A stretch of 64,000 nt of DNA from Phytophthora colocasiae (lineage: Eukaryota > Oomycota > Peronosporomycetes > Peronosporales > Peronosporaceae): the NCBI GenBank assembly GCA_018806915.1, contig JAGKQI010000098.1, positions 2,232,001 through 2,296,000 of the forward strand. The letters are read 5' to 3'. Shown one piece after another: positions 38,866 to 49,500 of this stretch (position 1 is the stretch's first letter; every line of letters starts with the position of its first letter). The position numbers were made by a program, and so were the translations under genes. Below the pieces are notes generated by a model. The model saw only the letters and a program-made list of their open reading frames with translations, was not told the origin of the DNA and did no database searches.

Positions 38866-40483
38866 ATGGCTCCTCTAATTCGGTCAATCCGGGAGACATT
38901 CCTCCACACGGGCGGGACAGTAGCGAATGCAGTGCCGCGGAGATTCAATGTTGCTGCAGACGGTCTGTGCAACTGGGTCATAGATTTGGATTCGTACGCT
39001 ACAACATCGTTCACAGCGGAGTCGACTCAGTGGCCTACCACTGTCGACCTGGCGGACCCAACATCACGGGGATCTGAATTTGGCGAATTGCCAGGATTCA
39101 CCGAATATTATCGGGATCAATGGGTAGCCCGCTGGTCTTTGGTTCTATCGGACTACAACCGGGTGGTTCATATATTACGACACCGATTTCTTCGTGAGCC
39201 TCCGTCCCGTTCTGACATACAGACGTTGGCGACGTTGCGGTCTCCACCTTTGACACGCTCTACGACGGCTCGATCAGAGGCATCTCCTTTCGACACAGAC
39301 GTCAGCAGAGAGTGCGTCATTAACGGGATCACGCGGTGTGTGCCGGCGGACGTTTTCCGTACCTTCAAGACCCTAGCCTTAACCAACGGCATTCCGTTTT
39401 GCGAGAACACATTGTTCATCAAACCAAACGCAGATCGTTTGGAGATCCCTCACATTGATGTGGAATTCTTGACCGCAGTGGTTAACATACCGAATGTAGG
39501 TATTGCAGGAGCCTTACGTATTCTCAGAGGGCAGACCTCAAGGGACCCTCGTCCCAATAAGGCTCTTCGTCCCAGGTTGTACCGAACACACTTGGCAGAT
39601 TATCCAGGGTTACAGCGTCTCTGTGCAATTGCAGAACACGGGGTCATACCTAATACGTCTGTCCGTGGAACGGATCGGAGTCCGCCCACTACCGGCCAAT
39701 TACCCAAGCGCTGTAAGCGGAGCAGCGATTGTGAATCACCGTCTCTTGAAGGACTATTATCGAGGCCGTTGCCTTCTTGCCGATATAGAGATCCTGGCAG
39801 CTGATCCAGGATTTCAAGCGAGTGCCTTTGCGCTAGTCCCGAAGAAAGACATTCCCATAACAGAAGACGGTCGGACAATTCACACTCTAGCGGCCCCCGT
39901 AGGGGCATCCGTGAACGAGGCCACAGACACCGAGCTGACGGTGGAAAGCATACTTCCATATTGCCTTGCGAGTTACAGAACTTCGCCGTCGATACCCAGG
40001 TTGTCGCATTTTCGCGCTTGGGCAGATATTGCGGAGGCATTCCTCCACGTGCCAGTGCACGAACGGCATGCACCCGCATTCGGGGGCACCCTTCCCCAAT
40101 CACAAGTCGGTATCGTATCTGGACCAGCCGTATTAGGGTGGACAGCTTCTCCCGGATTCTTTGCCATAATGAGGAAAGCAGTAAGGCACTATCAGCGGGC
40201 AGGCACATTGTATGTGCTCGACATCGTACTTATTGAGGTGGATATTGGAGACAGACTCCTGTGCGCGGAGCGACGTCTTCGAGATGCGGTTAAGTTGGTA
40301 TTCGGAAATGATGGTTCGCACGAGGGCAAGTTTACCATGTGGTCGGAACAGTTCCATGCAGTCGGTATCGACTGGAATATTCACGAAGCTACCGCTACTC
40401 TTCCACATAGGAAGATTGACAAGGTAAAGCAAACGGTGCAGGACACGCTCAAGCAGCGATTCATATCCCACAAACGATTGTAA
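38866..40483 (+). pseudogene. Reverse transcriptase remnant of the YR retroelement
   Basis: The N-terminal extension starts near ATG 38866 (MAPLIRSIRETFLH) and runs in frame 1 to YPGLQRLCAIAEHGVIP. The frame then shifts by one at about 39640-39700. RT motifs: GASVNEATD, WADIAEAFLHVPVHERHAPA (catalytic Asp A), GWTASPGFFAIMRKAVRHY, and LYVLDIVLIEVD where DIRS elements have a YVDD-type box; the first Asp is replaced by Leu. A TAA at 40481-40483 interrupts the conserved SHKRL*SLVGILRHV junction to RNase H. Confidence 0.75.
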
Positions 40484-41045
40484 TCTCTCGTGGGGATCCT
40501 CCGTCATGTGGTGACATTCATACCGATTGCAAAACCCTTCATGCAGCGAATCGTATTCGCGCAGCTAGCCTCTAAGAGAGTGGGTAGGAGCGGAACTCCT
40601 ATGACGACATCTCTGAGGCTCGATCTGCTCTGGTGGTACAAACTGGTGTTCCAGAACGAGTTTACAGGGGTTCCTCTGACGATGTTCGGCACTGAGCCCC
40701 CTGAATCGGACGGATGGGTAATTCTACATGACACATCGACTGTGTTCGTATTCGGTCTTACCCCGACGCGAGTGCACCGGGTACATTGCGGGTCACAAGT
40801 TACCGATGTTGACTAGTCACGAATACTTCTGGATCTCATGATACGATGGAAGGTGGTGGCACCGTCCGAGAAGTCGTGGAGCCTACTCCGTTTGTATGTA
40901 CGCAATGCATGGGAGATCAGACTTCTGCGAACAATGTTCAGCCGGGACTCTACAGCGCAGCAATATATGCGCTTATTGGCATTGGTCCAAGCAGCCCGCA
41001 AGTGCATAATCACTGTGAACCGAATACTGGCCCGGTCGGGTGACG
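40484..41045 (+). pseudogene. RNase H-region remnant of the YR retroelement
   Basis: Continues in the same frame as RT after the stop: SLVGILRHVVTFIPIAKPFM, then RLDLLWWYKLVFQNEF, the tether and RNase H region of DIRS-like Pol. The RNase H acidic core is poorly kept (GWVILHDTSTVFVFG). Another stop falls at 40814-40816. Confidence 0.6.
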
Positions 41046-41091
41046 TTCACAACCCAAATAACATCTCTGACCTTTCTGACCTGCAGACAGG

Positions 41092-42211
41092 TTGGCAGAC
41101 ATATCAAGAGAGACAACTCGACTTAAACGAGCAGCTATCAACGAGTCTACACTCGGCACGTACGACAAGAAGTTCCGATACTGGAGGAACTTCTGCAGTG
41201 AGTTCGGATTCCCGGTGTGGATCGACGGCCTCCCTCAAGAACGGCAAGCCCGTATCGTCGGTCTCTACGCAGGACTGTGTGCCCTCGAAGGACACAATTC
41301 CCAGGGACGAGGAAACAAGTATCAGACATTTGATGGCAAGATGGCGGCGTCGCCTTCGCCCACCGTAGCGTTTGAAACGCACGACTCAATTACAAGACTC
41401 CGGAATTTGAGCTCATTGCTCAAGGCTATAAGCGCACCCACAGCCAAGTAGAACGGAAGCAGCCGGTCACCACACCCATGCTGCTCGAGATGCATCGGCA
41501 GCTTATGGGGCAGCGGACAGACCTGAATGGAGAGGTCACCGATATCCTATGGGGGTCGATCCTCCTCGGGTTCTTCTTCTTGGATCGCAGCTCGGAGCTG
41601 TGGGGACAAGTGAGCCGTGACTCATTTACCGGCTCCGTGCACTGTGTGAAGGCAGAGGATGTAATCATTCGGGACCGCCTTGGATCCCTGGTCAAACCGG
41701 GTTCATCCAGAGGAGTCTCCGTGGATATACATTTCAGATCCCACAAAGGGGACCAAACAACACAAGGAAGCGTGATACGCCATTATCGATCAGGCCTACC
41801 GGAACTGTGCCCGGTTGCAGGCGCAGAAGCTTGTCTTCAAGCAAGACAACGACTGCAAAGTCGAGGAGAGCAGAATGGACCCTACTTGACGTCGATAGGG
41901 CAAAGGAGCTGATCAACAAGTCCATGGTAGCAAGGACGATCAAAGGAGCTGCGGAAGCATGTGGGGTAGACCCAACCGAATATTCGGCGCACTCACTGCG
42001 GATCGGTGGGGCGTGCGCTCTTCTAGCTGCAGGACTCAGTGAGCTGGTCATCAAACGTTGGTCGAGCTGGTGTTTCTCGGTGTACACAAGACTCAGACCT
42101 GGAATGCTTCGAGACGTGGCAGAACACACGATTCGAGCGTCTACTTGGGATTGCCCGGATCTGCCATCAGGGACGCAAGGTGGGGTTGAGAAGCCAAGCT
42201 TCGCTAACTAA
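41092..42211 (+). pseudogene. Tyrosine recombinase remnant of the YR retroelement
   Basis: Spread over three frames. The N-terminal SAM-like core-binding part is INESTLGTYDKKFRYWRNFC. The catalytic fragments are FFFLDRSSELWGQV (first Arg), SAHSLRIGGACALLAAGLS (HxxR) and WSSWCFSVYTRL (nucleophile Tyr). The set R-HxxR-Y matches YR retroelement recombinases. Frameshifts near 41350-41450 and 41860-41900 make it inactive. Confidence 0.78.
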
Positions 42212-42717
42212 TCAAGTATTTGCCCCTCTCGCCGTGCGTGAAGACAACTAAGGAAATTTTGTTGTCACTCGGGTGGTCATAAATTTTATACCATTTTGCA
42301 ATTCTGACCCCCCCCTAATTGACCCATCTCGCAGAATGGATGGCATCTAGCGTAAAAATCGGATACATTGAGACGCTAGTAAAAACCTTGCTTCCTTTAT
42401 AAGAAAAATCAACATGTTGCGCGCTAAAAGCCTGAAACACTTCCCCTTTTGACATCCCTCCTTCCCGCTTAACGACACACTGCTCGCGATAATGCCGCAG
42501 CGCCCTCAGAACAAGAACAATGCCAAACACAACGCCGTACAAACCCAAACAGGCATTACTATAGTGGCGGCAGCAGCAATCACCGCTCTATTTTTTGCGC
42601 TGGAAGGCTGACGCTAAAGTTCTGGACGGGGTTGCCTCGAATACACCTAACGGCCTCTATTCGGAACCGCAGAAGTGTGCTTCGATGTACGTACGTTACC
42701 AGAATCTCGGAAAAAAG
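42212..42717. other. Intergenic, no gene recognised
   Basis: AT-rich stretch with a C-run near 42310. A short open frame on the plus strand from about 42493 (MPQRPQNKNN, ending FFALEG) and another on the minus strand show no family resemblance. The right boundary is the TTAA of a piggyBac element. Confidence 0.4.
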
Positions 42718-42721
42718 TTAA

Positions 42722-44259
42722 CCCTTTAACTACCGGTCCAGTTAGAGGTCCACTGAGACCTCTACAAAGCCACAATCCAAGGCCCTTATTGGTCAATAAT
42801 CGCGACAGTTGCGGGACAGGCGAATTCAAGTCGTGGTAGAGGTTCATTTAGACTTCTTCCGTGTGCCAGCCAGGCCATGTCGTTTTGTGCGTGACCAGCA
42901 GTATAAGCGCCATTCAGGGTTTTGGCGAGCTCCGAGCATGGCAAACAGGTTTGACGGTGGTTGGAAAGAGCTGGAAAGCCAGCAGCAGTTCCGCACCAAT
43001 GGCATCGCGGTCGACTTGCTTGTCGATGAATAGGATATATTGGTGCACGACGAGCCTCAGCTTGACGAACTTCAGCTAGACGAAGAAACCCACGAGTTTC
43101 AGCTTTTTTATTTTGCCCAGCAGAGCAACAAACAGCTCCTAGACGACTACGACGCAGCTCGATATCGGCGGAATTAGTACGATAAGCACATCTGCCCCAC
43201 AACACGGCTCCAGACATGCAAAATCCGCCACTCTATCAAACCAGCACATTCTCAGTATCTTGGCCGACCTACTCACGGCCCCCCACCAACATGGGGCGCC
43301 CCGAACGGCTAACCAGCACAGCCTTTTGGAACCCAGCGGCCTGGGAAGAGCGTACATGGGCTTCATGTTGCAGCGGTGAAGGGAATGCTGCTAAAGCTTA
43401 TTGTGGTAATGCTGAGTACGGCCTCTTCGCTTTGTTTTTCACCGATGAACTGAAAAAGCCCTTCGGTTCCAGCAGTCACGCCGCCAGAAGAAGCGACAGC
43501 GTGAGAGAATCGATGACGTTGTTGGCGCGGACACCTCGATGCGTATCATTACACCCAACTCAACCAGGCGCAGCAATTGCAAACTCAAATGCTATTTGTG
43601 CAGCCTAAGATGGATCTCAAAGAAATCCAAGTACGGCTACACGAAGTGCGAGAGGGGCTTTCACGTCGAATGCTTCAGCGCCTTCCACTATCAAGATGTA
43701 TTCAAAGCGCGGTCGCCTGTACTTCTCGAGGCACTGGAGGCTGTATGCAGAGCAACAACCGATGACCCTGTGGGATTTACACGCAAATGTTAGAACAGGT
43801 CAATCACTAGCGTAGATGAGTTAGCGCTGCCATCAGCATGACAATGTACTTACATCCATTTTGTCCGGCCAAAGCTACTGCAGTTTGCTGGTAATGCAAG
43901 CAGGAATATCACCTTTCATGTTGCCATTCTTCCGGTAAATATACATGCGATGGAGAGCAAGCCTGACAGCACGATTCCTCCGTCGTCTTTGCCACAGTTT
44001 CAGCAGCAGTCGCTGCCCTGCATCCTTCAGCTCGCCGCCGTAGTACTGCCAGTCGCACCCACGCGCACCACACCACCCACACGCGTCTGTGCTGTCTTGC
44101 ATTTGGCTACATGCCTACTGAGCAGAGGGGAGGAACAAATATGAAGGGGATGTGCTACCAGCCTCTCACTATTGGTTCAAAAATTCAAAATGCGCCTATA
44201 TGGTTCGCGCAGGTAGAGGTCCATATGGACCCCAAAGATTTGGTCCGGTAGTTAAAGGG
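42722..44259 (+). mobile_element. piggyBac-type element, 1538 bp, TTAA target duplications
   Basis: Both ends read CCCTTTAACTACCGG in inverted orientation, each bordered outside by TTAA (42718-42721 and 44260-44263), the hallmark of piggyBac insertion. The subterminal regions also mirror each other (AGAGGTCC followed by a small palindrome). The interior has plus-strand pieces of a transposase, including a C-terminal Cys/His cluster, but with stops and frameshifts. It is a decayed or internally deleted copy; the catalytic Asp residues could not be located. Confidence 0.85.
43210..43793 (+). pseudogene. piggyBac transposase C-terminal fragment
   Basis: Several frames carry short coding-like pieces. 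The clearest is NCKLKCYLCSLRWISKKSKY followed by GYTKCERGFHVECFSAFH. This is a Cys/His-rich zinc-binding domain like the C-terminal cysteine-rich domain of piggyBac transposases, which binds the terminal repeats. Confidence 0.6.
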
Positions 44260-44263
44260 TTAA

Positions 44264-45330
44264 GGATTTAAAAGTGCTCAATTTGAAAATACCAATATTT
44301 GTAGGCTCCTCGACGGTATCATTGAAATGCGGGAAACCCGCTATGAGTTTCCATGCTTCGGTTGCTTTTGATTTTGACAAGATTTGCTCCGACAACCTCT
44401 GCAAGACGCCCTCGAGGAGCGTTTATTTTTTTTATCGCTTTTAAAGCGTAACCGCCTTTGATAAGACGTACAGTATTACCCACAAAAAAGGACAAAAAAC
44501 GTTCTGATATGGATGTAAGATTGTGAGATTCTATTATTTTTTTATCGAGGTAAGCTTCAAGTTGCATTGTTCTAGGAATCTTGCTGACCGGGTGTATGCA
44601 AGACATGAAACTGTGCAACACGCTGATCTGACCGCAAATTCGTCTGAAATTCGCTCTCAGTTACGGTGCCATTGAAAGGGTCTTGTTGGATCATGAACAC
44701 AGACAACTTTAACACATCCTGTTTACTTTTGGGGAGCTTAGGACAGTGAGTCTGTATGTACGAGAGACTATGCGATCCTCTAGCAAGCGTTTCCTATGAT
44801 AAGGATGAAGGACGAAAAAAAACATTGTTGTGGCTAGCTGGGTTGATGAATCCATTCTTAACTCTAATGCAGACGCATCTTCATTATCGACTGTCTATCC
44901 TCGAATAAATAACAAACCAGTCGCCTTCACAGCTCCTACTTGTATTGATGAACACATTTTGGCCATATCGTCATGATCAACTGCGGTGTTGATTCTCACT
45001 AGCCCATGATCATTCATTTCAGAAGTGTCGTGGCATTACACCACACAGGCGGGAGAGAACGATCTAACCAAAGAAGGAGAAAAGGAGGAGTGAGTTGTAT
45101 TTGAGAGTTATAGGTGAGAGTGCTCCGGTGAGACCTGCTAGCCACTCATTTAGAAATCACATAGAAACCCAAAGTCACTTATAGAAACTCGAGGTGTAGA
45201 TACCATCTATCAATCAGATGTGGCTCTGTGGGTTCAAATCCCGACACTCCCCCTGTATCCAGAGAGCCGTCAGTCCAGAATTTTCTCGGTTGCTGCCCAG
45301 CCCTTTATAGCTCTCGGTAAAGGGTTGGCG
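44264..45330. other. Region between piggyBac element and satellite founder locus
   Basis: AT-rich DNA with no gene recognised. A minus-strand frame at 44319-44621 (100 codons; PRTMQLEAYLDKKIIESHN, ALKAIKKINAP) is coding-like but matches no family I know. A tRNA-like structure lies at 45191-45250. Confidence 0.4.
45191..45250 (+). other. tRNA-like structure lacking a D arm
   Basis: A 60-base stretch folds as follows: acceptor-like pairing GAGGTGT (45191-45197) with ACACTCC (45244-45250); an anticodon-like stem CATCT/AGATG with the seven-base loop ATCAATC (T before CAA); and a T-arm-like TGGGTTCAAATCCCG. Only six bases replace the D arm. Such tRNAs are not expected in nuclear genomes, so this is probably a tRNA-derived pseudogene or SINE head. 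Confidence 0.35.
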
Positions 45331-45685
45331 ATGGGAATTGAGAAGGAAATGGCGTCTGCTTCGGTCGACCCGCACGATGACAGCATCTTGTCTTCTGCTG
45401 AGGACGAGAGCACGGATGAACCGTGCTCTGATGACCTGGAGGAGGATAGTTTCTGTAGTGATGGCCTGGGAAGAGAGACGGGTCGTCGTCTGAGGACTCT
45501 AGTGCTGATGAGGATTTCGATATGGAGACGTTCTTTGCGAACCCTCTAAGATAGACCCCAACCGACATATTTACTAGGACGTGCGGCAAATTAACGACGT
45601 GCGCCTGAACGACTCTACTGGAGTGTATATGGTCCGTGTGGCGCCCAACCTCTTTGGAATAAAAAGAATGCGTCGACTTCCTTGA
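45331..45685 (+). pseudogene. Decayed gene at the origin of the satellite
   Basis: ATG at 45331 opens an acidic Ser-rich peptide (MASASVDPHDDSILSSAEDE, then EPCSDDLEEDSFCSDGLG). The frame is then lost; DEDFDMETFFANP appears in another frame, and VRQINDVRLNDSTGVYMVRV in the frame ending at TGA 45683-45685. From 45648 on, the sequence is the first satellite unit, so the repeat unit begins inside this old gene. The family is unknown. Confidence 0.5.
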
Positions 45686-46484
45686 ACATGTCTGCTGCTA
45701 CTCCACTACAGCAGAAGCTTCTTCCTCTCAACCTGTTCAAAGAACAACAACCACTTTTTTTCCTATCGTCTGGTTCGATAATCCATTCCACAGCCTTCGT
45801 ACTGCATCTGACTGTGACGATTCCAATACCCGCCTCCTTCTAATTAGCAATTCTTTTTTGGACCTTGTCCTCCTTCGTATTGAAATTTCGGAGTTCCTGA
45901 CAAAACACGAGCGCAAGACCCCAGTTATGCCACTTTAGCTTTTGCGGGACAATGCACCGGAAGATAGAGAAATGCGACAGCAAGTTAACATCAAGGTCGA
46001 ATTGTCAGATCTTCACGCGGCGGACGAAGAGGAGGCCAGCAAGCCAGGTTACGCCATACTCACGTAGAGCCTCGCGATGAGCATCCGCATCGGAAGCGAG
46101 GGCGCCATCCGCTGCCAGGAGGAAGCAATGTCCAGAGGATATGGGTGATACCCAGCGCAGATGTAAATACCAACTGGTAAGTTCATTCCGGGGTACCTCG
46201 TGATGTAGTTATTTGAATAAATTAACTCTTTTATTTCCTCATCTATATCTGTTACGCATGTCGTTAGTTGAATCAAGGCAATCGTATGTCTGGTTTTGTT
46301 TAAGTAACTATCGTAGGTGATAGCGACCGCTCGAACCATACAAAAAACTGCGACAGGTGCTTTAGCTAAAAATCACTTGATGTATTGCTGTGCACACTAA
46401 AGTTACCGGACGTATACTATTCCATTCCACTGGACCTGTACTGAGCGCAAGGGTGAGCTACTGTATAATAGTAGTCAAATACGT

Positions 46485-46545
46485 GAGGTTCTGGTGTAGT
46501 GGTAAAGCCGTTGAGTTCATTCCAGTTCCTTTAGTGTCTGACCTC
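46485..46545 (+). other. tRNA-like / A-box segment present in every satellite unit (first occurrence)
   Basis: GAGGTTCTGGTGTAGTGG followed by TAAAGCC resembles the acceptor 5' strand plus D arm of a tRNA, including the pol III A-box form TGGTGTAGTGG. GAGGTT can pair with the GACCTC that ends the segment. The anticodon and T arms are not convincing. It repeats every 894 bp, altered only in the last copy near 63484. Confidence 0.35.
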
Positions 46546-49500
46546 TTCGGAATAAAAAGAATGCGTCGACTTCCTTGAACACGTCTGCTGCTACTCCACT
46601 ACAGCAGAAGCTTCTTCCTCTCAACCTGTTCAAAGAACAACAACCACTTTTTTTCCTATCGTCTGGTTCGATAATCCATTCCACAGCCTTCGTACTGCAT
46701 CTGACTGTGACGATTCCAATACCCGCCTCCTTCTAATTAGCAATTCTTTTTTGGACCTTGTCCTCCTTCGTATTGAAATTTCGGAGTTCCTGACAAAACA
46801 CGAGCGCAAGACCCCAGTTATGCCACTTTAGCTTTTGCGGGACAATGCACCGGAAGATAGAGAAATGCGACAGCAAGTTAACATCAAGGTCGAATTGTCA
46901 GATCTTCACGCGGCGGACGAAGAGGAGGCCAGCAAGCCAGGTTACGCCATACTCACGTAGAGCCTCGCGATGAGCATCCGCATCGGAAGCGAGGGCGCCA
47001 TCCGCTGCCAGGAGGAAGCAATGTCCAGAGGATATGGGTGATACCCAGCGCAGATGTAAATACCAACTGGTAAGTTCATTCCGGGGTACCTCGTGATGTA
47101 GTTATTTGAATAAATTAACTCTTTTATTTCCTCATCTATATCTGTTACGCATGTCGTTAGTTGAATCAAGGCAATCGTATGTCTGGTTTTGTTTAAGTAA
47201 CTATCGTAGGTGATAGCGACCGCTCGAACCATACAAAAAAACTGCGACAGGTGCTTTAGCTAAAAAAATCACTTGATGTATTGCTGTGCACACTAAAGTT
47301 ACCGGACGTATACTATTCCATTCCACTGGACCTGTACTGAGCGCAAGGGTGAGCTACTGTATAATAGTAGTCAAATACGTGAGGTTCTGGTGTAGTGGTA
47401 AAGCCGTTGAGTTCATTCCAGTTCCTTTAGTGTCTGACCTCTTCGGAATAAAAAGAATGCGTCGACTTCCTTGAACACGTCTGCTGCTACTCCACTACAG
47501 CAGAAGCTTCTTCCTCTCAACCTGTTCAAAGAACAACAACCACTTTTTTCCTATCGTCTGGTTCGATAATCCATTCCACAGCCTCCGTACTGCATCTGAC
47601 TGTGACGATTCCAATACCCGCCTCCTTCTAATTAGCAATTCTTTTTTGGACCTTGTCCTCCTTCGTATTGAAATTTCGGAGTTCCTGACAAAACACGAGC
47701 GCAAGACCCCAGTTATGCCACTTTAGCTTTCGCGGGACAATGCACCGGAAGATAGAGAAATGCGACAGCAAGTTAACATCAAGGTCGAATTGTCAGATCT
47801 TCACGCGGCGGACGAAGAGGAGGCCAGCAAGCCAGGTTACGCCATACTCACGTAGAGCCTCGCGATGAGCATCCGCATCGGAAGCGAGGGCGCCATCCGC
47901 TGCCAGGAGGAAGCAATGTCCAGAGGATATGGGTGATACCCAGCGCAGATGTAAATACCAACTGGTAAGTTCATTCCGGGGTACCTCGTGATGTAGTTAT
48001 TTGAATAAATTAACTCTTTTATTTCCTCATCTATATCTGTTACGCATGTCGTTAGTTGAATCAAGGCAATCGTATGTCTGGTTTTGTTTAAGTAACTATC
48101 GTAGGTGATAGCGACCGCTCGAACCATACAAAAAAACTGCGACAGGTGCTTTAGCTAAAAAAATCACTTGATGTATTGCTGTGCACACTAAAGTTACCGG
48201 ACGTATACTATTCCATTCCACTGGACCTGTACTGAGCGCAAGGGTGAGCTACTGTATAATAGTAGTCAAATACGTGAGGTTCTGGTGTAGTGGTAAAGCC
48301 GTTGAGTTCATTCCAGTTCCTTTAGTGTCTGACCTCTTCGGAATAAAAAGAATGCGTCGACTTCCTTGAACACGTCTGCTGCTACTCCACTACAGCAGAA
48401 GCTTCTTCCTCTCAACCTGTTCAAAGAACAACAACCACTTTTTTTCCTATCGTCTGGTTCGATAATCCATTCCACAGCCTTCGTACTGCATCTGACTGTG
48501 ACGATTCCAATACCCGCCTCCTTCTAATTAGCAATTCTTTTTTGGACCTTGTCCTCCTTCGTATTGAAATTTCGGAGTTCCTGACAAAACACGAGCGCAA
48601 GACCCCAGTTATGCCACTTTAGCTTTCGCGGGACAATGCACCGGAAGATAGAGAAATGCGACAGCAAGTTAACATCAAGGTCGAACTGTCAGATCTTCAC
48701 GCGGCGGACGAAGAGGAGGCCAGCAAGCCAGGTTACGCCATACTCACGTAGAGCCTCGCGATGAGCATCCGCATCGGAAGCGAGGGCGCCATCCGCTGCC
48801 AGGAGGAAGCAATGTCCAGAGGATATGGGTGATACCCAGCGCAGATGTAAATACCAACTGGTAAGTTCATTCCGGGGTACCTCGTGATGTAGTTATTTGA
48901 CTAAATTAACTCTTTTATTTCCTCATCTATATCTGTTACGCATGTCGTTAGTTGAATCAAGGCAATCGTATGTCTGGTTTTGTTTAAGTAACTATCGTAG
49001 GTGATAGCGACCGCTCGAACCATACAAAAAAAACTGCGACAGGTGCTTTAGCTAAAAAATCACTTGATGTATTGCTGTGCACACTAAAGTTACCGGACGT
49101 ATACTATTCCATTCCACTGGACCTGTACTGAGCGCAAGGGTGAGCTACTGTATAATAGTAGTCAAATACGTGAGGTTCTGGTGTAGTGGTAAAGCCGTTG
49201 AGTTCATTCCAGTTCCTTTAGTGTCTGACCTCTTCGGAATAAAAAGAATGCGTCGACTTCCTTGAACACGTCTGCTGCTACTCCACTACAGCAGAAGCTT
49301 CTTCCTCTCAACCTGTTCAAAGAACAACAACCACTTTTTTTCCTATCGTCTGGTTCGATAATCCATTCCACAGCCTTCGTACTGCATCTGACTGTGACGA
49401 TTCCAATACCCGCCTCCTTCTAATTAGCAATTCTTTTTTGGACCTTGTCCTCCTTCGTATTGAAATTTCGGAGTTCCTGACAAAACACGAGCGCAAGACC

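Larger units (their letters stand above)
37662..42211 (+). mobile_element. Decayed tyrosine-recombinase (DIRS/Ngaro-type) retrotransposon
   Basis: The order gag-like zinc protein, reverse transcriptase, RNase H, tyrosine recombinase on one strand is diagnostic of the YR retrotransposons, which integrate circular DNA without a DDE integrase. Frames change at least four times and in-frame stops occur, for example TAA at 40481-40483. The element is therefore inactive. Terminal or split direct repeats were not found, so the ends given are those of the coding remnants. Confidence 0.82.

Noticed and set aside
37662..42211. The recombinase fragments as a bacterial integrase or a Crypton
   Set aside because: Reverse transcriptase and RNase H remnants precede it on the same strand, which fits a YR retrotransposon and not a Crypton or prokaryotic island.
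44983..45204. A possible solo LTR (TGTTGATTCTCA to GTGTAGATACCA) before the tRNA-like sequence
   Set aside because: No second copy and no target duplication is visible in the window, so the ends are arbitrary.
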